In this document: positions 1 to 4,900 of the stretch, one piece after another
Layout of the letters: each line of letters begins with the position of its first letter
Numbering within the stretch: position 1 is the first letter of the stretch
From: Methanoregula sp.
GTDB taxonomy: Archaea > Halobacteriota > Methanomicrobia > Methanomicrobiales > Methanospirillaceae
Length of the DNA stretch: 8,512 nucleotides
Reading direction: 5' to 3'
Assembly (NCBI GenBank): GCA_003154335.1
Contig: PMDE01000138.1
Coordinates: 13,634 to 22,145 of the forward strand
Notes under the pieces: generated by a model
Told to the model about the DNA's origin: nothing
Databases searched by the model: none
Seen by the model: the letters and a program-made list of their open reading frames with translations, nothing else
Made by a program: the position numbers and the translations under genes

Positions 1-50
1 GTTGTTCCCTTTATTGGCGAATCGGGCAACTCTCATCAAAGAAAACGGGA

Positions 51-63
51 ATATGTCACATAT
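51..63. promoter_or_regulatory. short dyad upstream of the lipoprotein promoter
   Basis: The arms ATATG and CATAT flank a TCA centre, ending 13 bases before the TATA box of the lipoprotein gene. The position would suit a regulator binding next to the BRE/TATA region. The arms are AT-rich and only five bases long, so chance is a real possibility. Confidence 0.2.
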
Positions 64-76
64 TAATTGAATATCC

Positions 77-84
77 TTATATAC
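77..84 (+). promoter_or_regulatory. TATA box of the lipoprotein gene (leaderless promoter)
   Basis: TTATATAC lies in AT-rich DNA. The usual archaeal spacing of about 26 bases from TATA centre to transcription start puts the start at about base 106, the A of the chosen ATG. The transcript is therefore probably leaderless, which fits the absence of a good Shine-Dalgarno sequence before that ATG. Confidence 0.6.
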
Positions 85-105
85 CGAAATAACAAAAAAA
101 GATGC

Positions 106-609
106 ATGAAGAAATTATTTGTTGTTCTCGCGATCCTGTTTGTAGGGATTCTTCTCGCGGGCTGTACTTCTCAGCCTTCTGTAAATGTAACCACAACGGC
201 ACCAACAACGGTACCGACGGCTGTTCCAACAATCGTTCCAACCGTGAACGCAACGGTTGTTCCGACTGTGAATATTACACCAAACCAGACCGCGACAACA
301 GTTCCGACACCCACCCCAACGCCCCAGCCTACATTCACGATAACCTTCACCACAGATATGAGAATTATGCCCAGTACATCGTTAACTGTTCCGGTTGGTA
401 GCAAAGTAGTCTGGGTGAACAACGATCCACGAGCACCTCATGGTGTAGAGGCGGTTGACGGGGCAGGAGCAAAATACTTTGGTGGCACGATCCCGGGACA
501 GATCCCCTTCGGAAAGTCGTTCAATGTAACTTTTGACACGGTAGGTTCGTTTGACTACAGAACAACCTTCCAGCCGGCAACTACCGGAAGGATCACCGTC
601 ACGAAGTAA
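106..609 (+). CDS. secreted lipoprotein with a degenerate cupredoxin-like domain
   Basis: A 167-residue surface lipoprotein. Residues 1-19 form a signal peptide ending in the lipobox LLAGC, with Cys20 as the predicted lipidated residue. Residues about 21-77 are a low-complexity Thr/Pro/Val linker with repeated VPT units, of the kind that often holds a domain off the membrane. Residues about 78-167 read as a small cupredoxin-like beta domain: VPVGSKVVWVN followed by APHGV, whose His112 fits the first type-1 copper ligand. The ligand loop near the C-terminus is altered: YRTTFQPATTG (151-161) stands where blue-copper proteins carry Cys, His and Met, so the copper site is probably lost. I chose the ATG at 106 because the signal peptide begins there and the TATA box spacing points to it; an upstream TTG at 67 would add 13 residues before the signal peptide. 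A hairpin terminator follows. The specific function is unknown. Confidence 0.85.
   Translation: MKKLFVVLAILFVGILLAGCTSQPSVNVTTTAPTTVPTAVPTIVPTVNATVVPTVNITPNQTATTVPTPTPTPQPTFTITFTTDMRIMPSTSLTVPVGSKVVWVNNDPRAPHGVEAVDGAGAKYFGGTIPGQIPFGKSFNVTFDTVGSFDYRTTFQPATTGRITVTK
199..333 (+). repeat. imperfect VPT-encoding codon repeats in the lipoprotein linker
   Basis: The linker-coding DNA is built of imperfect GTT-CCG/CCA-ACN triplets giving VPT, VNAT and TPTP units. Codons vary between units, so this is a diverged low-complexity tract and not a recent tandem duplication. It explains the long Val/Gly-rich open frame on the opposite strand, which is an artefact. Confidence 0.6.
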
Positions 610-621
610 AATCCGATAATC

Positions 622-653
622 GTTCAGGAAAACCAGCCTGAACAACCTTTTTT
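622..653 (+). terminator. stem-loop plus T-tract terminator after the lipoprotein gene
   Basis: GTTCAGG (622-628) and CCTGAAC (637-643) form a perfect 7-bp stem with an 8-base loop, followed after four bases by a run of six T (648-653). It starts 12 bases after the stop codon. The T-tract alone would be a normal archaeal termination signal. Confidence 0.65.
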
Positions 654-705
654 CCTGTTCTTCCGTATATCATATCCGGGTGCCCTGGCGGCTATGATCA
701 TCATC

Positions 706-756
706 CGGGGATTCCCGCGCTTTAACATATATGCTTCCACCACCTATCTTTATACC
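706..756 (+). promoter_or_regulatory. argG promoter region with an upstream dyad
   Basis: Two TATA-like boxes precede argG. AACATATATG (724-733) would start transcription near base 755 and leave a short leader carrying the ribosome binding site. TTTATACC (749-756) would start it at about the ATG. Just upstream is the dyad CGGG-GATT-CCCG (706-717). A direct repeat ATCCGGG (674-680 and 703-709) and the palindrome ATGATCAT (694-701) also lie in this region. These are operator candidates for amino-acid control, with no known motif to assign. Confidence 0.4.
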
Positions 757-767
757 AATATCAGAGT

Positions 768-771
768 GGAG
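768..771 (+). promoter_or_regulatory. argG ribosome binding site
   Basis: GGAG, eight bases before the ATG at 780, is complementary to the archaeal 16S rRNA 3' end. It supports this start and favours the upstream of the two TATA boxes, because a leaderless transcript would not contain it. Confidence 0.6.
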
Positions 772-779
772 AACCATTC

Positions 780-1988
780 ATGGGAAAAGGTACTATTGTC
801 CTTGCATATTCCGGAGGTCTTGATACCTCGATCTGCATTCCGCTTTTAAAGGAACGCTATGATTATGATCGCGTCGTTACTGTTGCTGTTGACGTGGGTC
901 AGCGGGATGAAGAGATCGATATTGCAACAAAAAAAGGAAAAAAATTCGCCGACCGACATTATACGATCGACGCACGGAAAAAATTCGTCAGCCAGCATAT
1001 TTTCCCGGCAATCAGGGCAAATGGATCTTACGAGGGCTACCCTATGGGGACTTCACTTGCACGTCCTCTCATAGCAGAAGAAGTCGTTAAAGTAGCACGA
1101 AAGGAAGGTGCAACAGCAATCGGACATGGATGCACAGGGAAAGGTAATGATCAGCTCAGATTTGATGTTGTCATTCGCGGAGCCGGACTTGACGTTGTTG
1201 CACCAATCCGGGATCTGAACCTGACCAGGGACTGGGAAATTGAGTATGCAAAAAAACATCATATTCCCGTGCCGGTAAAAAAAGACAAGCCCTGGAGTAT
1301 GGATGAGAACTGCTGGAGCCGCAGCATCGAAGGAGGAAAGCTCGAAGACCCTGCCTATCATCCCCCTGAAGAGATCTATCTCTGGACCGTATCAGCCCGA
1401 CATGCTCCCGATGTCCCGGAGAAAGTTACGCTTGAATTCAAAAATGGGATTCCTGTAGAGGTTGACGGGAAAAAATTCCCCGGCTATGAATTAATCCAGA
1501 ACCTGAACAAACGTGCCGGGAAACACGGGATCGGCCGCAATGACATCATTGAAGACCGTATCCTTGGACTCAAGGCTCGCGAGAATTATGAACACCCTGC
1601 TGCAACGGTTATTCTCCTGGCCCACCGGGATCTTGAGGCCCTTGTGCTGACACGGCAGGAGCTCGCGTTTAAACGCATGGTGGACGACAAATGGTCCGAA
1701 TTGGCCTATAAGGGACTTGTTTATGAACCTCTCTACGCTGCACTGAATGCCTTTATTAACACGACCCAGGAACGGGTAAACGGCAGTGTTGACCTTGAGC
1801 TTTACAAAGGCAGCGTCAGGGTGCTGGGGAGAAGTTCCCCCGATGCACTGTACTCAGGGGATCTGGTATCATTCGATAGTTCGTCAATCGATCAATGTCA
1901 TGCGATAGGCATCTCCCACTATTTCGGGCTTCAGGCTAGACTTGCGCATAATCTAAAAAATAAGAAAGTGAAAAACAACAAATCATAA
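780..1988 (+). CDS. argG: argininosuccinate synthase
   Basis: Joins citrulline and aspartate with ATP to give argininosuccinate, the penultimate step of arginine synthesis, in the cytoplasm. The 402-residue length is normal for the family. Residues 10-17 (YSGGLDTS) are the PP-loop that binds ATP. TSLARP (91-96) and GHGCTGKGNDQ (115-125) are conserved substrate-binding segments, and DENCWSRSIEGGKLED (175-190) is a further family signature. The C-terminal half is a complete oligomerisation domain. The ATG at 780 is preceded by GGAG at good spacing. The last residues (KNKKVKNNKS) are a basic tail probably outside the fold. The gene appears monocistronic, with its own promoter and T-tract. Its partner argF lies in the minus-strand operon about 3 kb away. 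Confidence 0.97.
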   Translation: MGKGTIVLAYSGGLDTSICIPLLKERYDYDRVVTVAVDVGQRDEEIDIATKKGKKFADRHYTIDARKKFVSQHIFPAIRANGSYEGYPMGTSLARPLIAEEVVKVARKEGATAIGHGCTGKGNDQLRFDVVIRGAGLDVVAPIRDLNLTRDWEIEYAKKHHIPVPVKKDKPWSMDENCWSRSIEGGKLEDPAYHPPEEIYLWTVSARHAPDVPEKVTLEFKNGIPVEVDGKKFPGYELIQNLNKRAGKHGIGRNDIIEDRILGLKARENYEHPAATVILLAHRDLEALVLTRQELAFKRMVDDKWSELAYKGLVYEPLYAALNAFINTTQERVNGSVDLELYKGSVRVLGRSSPDALYSGDLVSFDSSSIDQCHAIGISHYFGLQARLAHNLKNKKVKNNKS

Positions 1989-1998
1989 AACTATTCTC

Positions 1999-2038
1999 AT
2001 TTTTCCGGATCCTTAAGAATTTCTAAAAATCTTAGGAT
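1999..2038 (+). terminator. argG: possible argG terminator
   Basis: A T5 tract (2000-2004) lies 12 bases after the argG stop. It is followed by an imperfect hairpin, ATCCTTAAGA (2009-2018) with TCTTAGGAT (2030-2038), which has one bulged base. The T-tract is the likelier termination signal; the hairpin may protect the 3' end or be incidental. Confidence 0.4.
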
Positions 2039-2283
2039 GTTCTCCAACGATTGATCGTGTTACAAACGGCGAGAAGTCTGGTAAGTATACCTTGAATTTT
2101 CTGAGAACTGAAGATCCCGTTTTTGAAAAAACTCTGTTATTTATTGAAACGGGTCTGGCCTTTTCTTTTGGTGAAACTATTGATCCGCAGGTGTCTTTCA
2201 TTGAAATAAAATCAGTTTTTACACCTAAAAAAAAATTTCTTCATATTGCAAAAGGAAAAAAAACAGAAAATTATATGGATTGA
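2017..2283 (+). pseudogene. possible gene remnant or small unrecognised CDS
   Basis: This frame stays open for 88 codons between argG and the marker-14 gene and ends in TGA at 2281-2283. Its translation is protein-like in composition (for example GKYTLNFLRTEDPVFEKTL, then LFIETGLAFSF) and uses GAA, AAA and GAT codons as the neighbours do. There is no ATG at the front: the first usual start is a TTG at 2092 without a good ribosome site, which would give 63 residues. An ATG at 2037 lies in a neighbouring frame, and removing one T near 2050 would join it to this frame (MFSND then DRVTNGEK). That suggests an eroded gene or a frameshift. The marker-14 TATA box sits inside the 3' end of the frame. 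I do not recognise a family, and chance remains possible. Confidence 0.25.
2271..2278 (+). promoter_or_regulatory. TATA box of the marker-14 operon
   Basis: TTATATGG is centred about 26 bases before base 2300, predicting a leader of only about five bases before the ATG at 2305. No Shine-Dalgarno sequence is visible upstream, consistent with a nearly leaderless transcript. Confidence 0.5.
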
Positions 2284-2304
2284 GAATAAAGAAACAAAAT
2301 ACTC

Positions 2305-3804
2305 ATGTGTGCCAGTTTTTTTTCCCGCTTCACCAAGCCAAAACCCCATATTGTTGAAAGTCCTCCTCCACCCCAGATCGCGCACGGACCGGGGATGCAG
2401 GTTCCGGAATATAAAAACAAGCCCTATTTTATTGTTGCCTCGGTTGAAATGGGAAATACCACCACCAAATGTATCCTGACCGGCGTTAGTCTTGAAACCG
2501 GTATGTCTTATGTTATCAATAAGACGGTGAAAATGAGTCGTGATATCCGTCTTCCAAAACCCGGGGAGACCGTTTTTGGGGCAACCCTGGATGGCACCGA
2601 GCTGACCCGGGAGTCGGTAACTGAGCTCGTGAGGGATACCCTGCTCGAGAGCCATGAGAATGCACATCTCGATGTGATAAAGGATCTTGATTTTGTCGTC
2701 CGCAGCACAGGTGTCGTTGCTGAGATGGAGTCACCGGATCAGATCGGGGATTTTGTTATTGCTCTGGCAAACGGATGCCTGATCGCCGGAGTCCCTCCCC
2801 GGAAAATGACGCCTCCGATGTCAAAAGAAAATCAGTCATTAAAACTCCAGCAGTTTAGTTTTGCTGATAAAGTGGTGTTTGTTGGTGCTGTTGCAGGTGT
2901 TATACCCCCCGTTGGTTCGACCGGTGTTGAAATGGTGGCAAACGAAATGGAAGGCGAGCTCGCAATGGCAGGAATCAAAGAAGGAGCGAAATGGACACAG
3001 GTTGATTTTCGCAACCCATGTGTTTCTGTAGATTTTGGCACAACTCTTGACGGTCGCATCACCAGCGATGTCTCTCCTGATAATCCTAATCCATTTGCAA
3101 AAACCGTGGGGAATTTTTGCGGGCTTGCCGGTGCTATTCCTGATGCTGTAGTCAGGGGAACCGGCATGGTAAACGAGCGGACCGGAACTGCGCTGGACAT
3201 TTTCGGTGAGCACAGCGTTGCGGGGGGATTGTTCAGCGGAGGTAACCGTCGCGTTGTGGACGAATATGTTGAAAAGTGCCACCGGCATATCGATATACGC
3301 ATCGTGCCACCCGAACGCGACCGGTTCGGGCGCGTCCCCGTTAATGCACGGCTCGCAAGAGAGTCCGGTATTGCCATGATCGGATGCGACTGCGGTGTGA
3401 ACAGCAGCGAACTTAACGAACTTGTAGCCATTGGCTCCGAAATTCATAAAAAATACAATCTTGCAACCCTCAACGAAGTGGTCGATCGTGTCTGCGCTAA
3501 AATGGCACTCCGTCTTATTGATGTTGCAGTCGACCAGAATCTTGTTCTAAGGAATTCTTCGATTGGGTTTACCGGCAGGGCTGCAATATCCGGCCGAAAA
3601 CCAGAGTATATCCTTGATGGAATCATCGAACGCAACCTCTTTGACGATCCCAATGATCATCTGGTTTTTGTTGACGACGGTCTTGCACGGGGCGCTGCTC
3701 TGATGGGACGGTGCATGAATTCCCTGGGCAAGCCAAAAAATCCCATAGGCGGGGTTCGAGGGGGCCCATGTATTATGAGCCGGCGGATCAAGATAGGTAA
3801 ATAA
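2305..3804 (+). CDS. methanogenesis marker protein 14
   Basis: A 499-residue protein that I recognise as methanogenesis marker 14, a family found in methanogens and of unestablished function. Residues 1-35 are a variable Pro-rich leader; the conserved part begins at PYFIVASVEMGNTTTKC (40-56). Three segments resemble the nucleotide-binding motifs of ASKHA (actin/Hsp70/sugar kinase) ATPases: VEMGNTTTKC (47-56) as phosphate 1, VDFGTTLDGRI (242-251) as phosphate 2, and VDDGLARGAALMG (456-468) as an adenosine-type loop. FTGRAAISGRKPEYI (422-436) is another Gly-rich conserved stretch. No signal peptide or membrane segment is seen, so it is probably cytoplasmic. The ATG at 2305 agrees with the TATA spacing; M31 is an alternative start. 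The downstream 82-residue gene follows after 15 bases, so the two are probably co-transcribed. The family call is firm; the ASKHA reading is inference. Confidence 0.88.
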   Translation: MCASFFSRFTKPKPHIVESPPPPQIAHGPGMQVPEYKNKPYFIVASVEMGNTTTKCILTGVSLETGMSYVINKTVKMSRDIRLPKPGETVFGATLDGTELTRESVTELVRDTLLESHENAHLDVIKDLDFVVRSTGVVAEMESPDQIGDFVIALANGCLIAGVPPRKMTPPMSKENQSLKLQQFSFADKVVFVGAVAGVIPPVGSTGVEMVANEMEGELAMAGIKEGAKWTQVDFRNPCVSVDFGTTLDGRITSDVSPDNPNPFAKTVGNFCGLAGAIPDAVVRGTGMVNERTGTALDIFGEHSVAGGLFSGGNRRVVDEYVEKCHRHIDIRIVPPERDRFGRVPVNARLARESGIAMIGCDCGVNSSELNELVAIGSEIHKKYNLATLNEVVDRVCAKMALRLIDVAVDQNLVLRNSSIGFTGRAAISGRKPEYILDGIIERNLFDDPNDHLVFVDDGLARGAALMGRCMNSLGKPKNPIGGVRGGPCIMSRRIKIGK

Positions 3805-3808
3805 CGTT

Positions 3809-3813
3809 GGTGA
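3809..3813 (+). promoter_or_regulatory. ribosome binding site of the 82-residue gene
   Basis: GGTGA matches the archaeal anti-Shine-Dalgarno and lies six bases before the ATG at 3820. In contrast to the nearly leaderless gene upstream, this internal operon gene has a clear site. Confidence 0.55.
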
Positions 3814-3819
3814 AAGAAG

Positions 3820-4068
3820 ATGGAACAAGTTGGAAAAGAAGAGCAGCAGTACGATATCCTGATCCTTCCCGGGGTGCCCCAGAAGCTTATTGTGGATATA
3901 TCCGAAAAATTTGATGTAAGTATTGTGGAACGCAAGGAAAAAATCAAGTTTGCCAATATGGATGGCGATGAGCGGGAGCTTCTGGCATTCAGGGGTAAAA
4001 AGGAGATCCTTGAGCAGGTCGAAAAATACATGATTGAACAGCTGAATGATTTTGTCAGGGAAAAATAA
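3820..4068 (+). CDS. small protein of unknown function downstream of marker 14
   Basis: An 82-residue acidic/basic soluble protein without signal peptide or membrane segment. The pattern suggests a small alpha/beta fold: a strand at YDILILPGV (11-19), a helix at QKLIVDISEKFD (21-32), strands around VSIVERKEKIKF (33-44) and ELLAFRG (53-59), then a helix from KKEILEQVEKYM to the end. This order recalls KH-like or ferredoxin-like folds, but no diagnostic motif such as GxxG is present, so no function is assigned. It begins 15 bases after the marker-14 stop with its own GGTGA site, which points to a shared transcript and perhaps a shared role. It ends just before a T6 tract. I do not recognise the family. 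Confidence 0.75.
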   Translation: MEQVGKEEQQYDILILPGVPQKLIVDISEKFDVSIVERKEKIKFANMDGDERELLAFRGKKEILEQVEKYMIEQLNDFVREK

Positions 4069-4069
4069 A

Positions 4070-4075
4070 TTTTTT
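4070..4075 (+). terminator. T-tract terminator of the marker-14 operon
   Basis: A T6 tract begins two bases after the stop codon of the 82-residue gene. No strong hairpin precedes it, as is usual for archaeal intrinsic termination. The near-palindrome at 4098-4112 and further T5 runs at about 4129-4145 could be back-up signals. Confidence 0.45.
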
Positions 4076-4097
4076 ATCCAGTCATTATTGTGAAACA

Positions 4098-4112
4098 TTT
4101 TTCCGGGAAAAA
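4098..4112. repeat. TTTCC-G-GGAAA dyad, copy 1
   Basis: TTTTTCC and GGAAAAA flank a single G, a near-perfect 15-base dyad. Its core recurs with a C centre at 4440-4450. It may be a protein-binding site, or as RNA a 6-bp hairpin with a CGG loop. Confidence 0.35.
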
Positions 4113-4439
4113 ATGAGATAATGATGAATTTTTAATTAATTTTTCAGGTTTACACTCTATTGGCAATCATTCCTATAAAAATTTGTTTTCCTCGGATGGG
4201 ATATTTTTCAAAGGTAACGTGGTATTTTAACAACTGATTTTTTTATAAACTCTTTTGTAAAATAGTCCTCCAATTACTTGACCATTACGTTCCTGCGGGT
4301 TTTTTTCTACGCACCTCCGCCCCCGCCAGCTGTGGTAATCCCCCACAAGATGGACCAGTACACCGGGGTAAAACAAACGAAAAAAAAGATGCCTGAAAAT
4401 CATGGTCCCTGTTTTGATTTTTAGTTTTAGTTACGAAAT

Positions 4440-4450
4440 TTTCCCGGAAA
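4440..4450. repeat. TTTCC-C-GGAAA dyad, copy 2
   Basis: The second copy of the 11-base dyad found at 4098-4112, in the reverse sense at the centre base. It lies about 50 bases upstream of the TATA-like box of the candidate RNA, where a regulator could act. Confidence 0.3.
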
Positions 4451-4498
4451 TATCGTATTGAAAAATAAAAAAATCCGGGTGAATTGGTAATTTACCTT

Positions 4499-4507
4499 TT
4501 TTATATG
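4499..4507 (+). promoter_or_regulatory. TATA-like box upstream of the structured island
   Basis: TTTTATATG preceded by ACC. With usual spacing transcription would begin near 4528-4530, about 25 bases before the left arm of the 17-bp stem. It is the best plus-strand promoter candidate for the structured island. Confidence 0.4.
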
Positions 4508-4516
4508 CTATCTTTT

Positions 4517-4800
4517 GGCTCTGGAGAAACGGACTTGAACCTATTGCATTCACTCCGGAGCCATGAAAAATCAATTAGTTACGTGAGTTCCCTGCATCAG
4601 GGTCTCTCTTGGATACAGCGGTGGTAAAGAGGTTTTTAGCTTTTTTTAATCCCTTAAACCGCAACGGCGCGCCCCCGCGGCTGGATTGAGGAGTATTAAA
4701 AAACTCCCTGCCCGCCGTGCCTCGGAGAAACCCTGAGGCGGAGGTCCTTCGTATTGTAGTGTAGTACGATTTTCATGGTTCCGGAGGGAACCTTATTTAT
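4517..4800 (+). ncRNA. candidate structured non-coding RNA, family not recognised
   Basis: The arms 4553-4569 and 4770-4786 pair over 17 positions with one G-U and no gap, enclosing 200 bases. Inside, in order: CCCTG-CAT-CAGGG (4590-4602); GCGGT (4618-4622) with ACCGC (4658-4662); ACGGCG (4664-4669) with CGCCGT (4713-4718), which contains GGAGT (4690-4694) with ACTCC (4703-4707); GCCTC (4719-4723) with GAGGC (4735-4739); and CGTATT (4750-4755) with AGTACG (4763-4768). Two alternative hairpins compete with the long stem: GGCTCTGGAG (4517-4526) with CTCCGGAGCC (4553-4562), and GGTTCC-GGAG-GGAACC (4777-4792). TTATTTATTTA follows. A TATA-like box upstream and the T-rich tail favour the plus strand. 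I looked for the conserved RNase P and SRP RNA motifs and did not find them. Other readings are a degenerate MITE-like element with terminal inverted repeats, or a paired 3' region between converging genes. Confidence 0.45.
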
Positions 4801-4841
4801 TTATGTCCGTTTCCACTGACCTCTGATTTTTAAAGGTTTTT
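4777..4841 (+). terminator. hairpin and T-tracts ending the candidate RNA
   Basis: A perfect 6-bp hairpin GGTTCC-GGAG-GGAACC (4777-4792) is followed by TTATTTATTTA and then T5 tracts at 4827-4831 and 4837-4841. The combination would stop plus-strand transcription before it reaches the converging argF gene. Confidence 0.4.
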
Positions 4842-4864
4842 CCTGATCTCTGTAATTTGTTAAG

Positions 4865-4899
4865 AAAAAAAGCGGCACTTCTAAGGATCCACGAAAAAA
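4865..4899 (-). terminator. T-tract terminators of the carS-argF operon
   Basis: Read on the minus strand, a T6 tract (4899-4894) begins one base after the argF stop and a T7 tract (4871-4865) follows. Both are typical archaeal termination tracts. Confidence 0.5.
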
Positions 4900-4900
4900 T

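Larger units (their letters stand above)
4069..4516. other. AT-rich intergenic region with one GC-richer island, no gene seen
   Basis: No convincing protein frame exists here on either strand. A good TATA-like sequence, TATAAAAA (4174-4181), would start transcription near 4203; a T7 tract at 4300-4306 could end such a transcript. A second TATA-like TTTTATAAAC lies at 4241-4250. A GC-richer island (about 4290-4410) contains the hairpin TGTGG-taatccc-CCACA and a GGACCA/TGGTCC pair about 45 bases apart. CCCGGA (4443-4448) and TCCGGG further right can also pair. An additional small RNA is possible but not supported well enough to call. Confidence 0.4.

Noticed and set aside
1..70. 3' end of an upstream gene
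   Set aside because: All three plus frames are open from the window edge (stops at 64-66, 68-70 and near 93-95), so no single one can be chosen from 66 bases.
171..422. Minus-strand Val/Gly-rich open frame opposite the lipoprotein linker
   Set aside because: It is the complement of the Thr/Pro/Val repeat codons and has no start context or family features.
2832..3447. Two long minus-strand open frames of about 200 codons opposite the marker-14 gene
   Set aside because: They lie wholly inside a well-supported gene, have no recognisable domains and reflect the codon bias of the opposite strand.
4121..4234. ATGATGA followed by CTGA as a possible box C/D guide RNA
   Set aside because: The boxes are about 105 bases apart with no C'/D' pair or terminal stem, which is too long for an archaeal C/D RNA.
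4664..4718. Integration site or insertion sequence around the GGCGCGCC palindrome
   Set aside because: No transposase, target duplication or second copy is present; the palindrome is explained as part of the hairpin cluster.
4517..4800. RNase P RNA or SRP RNA as identity of the structured island
   Set aside because: The conserved GAGGAAAGUC-type and ACAGAA-type motifs of RNase P, and the GGAAGG...AGCA region of SRP RNA, were not found on either strand.
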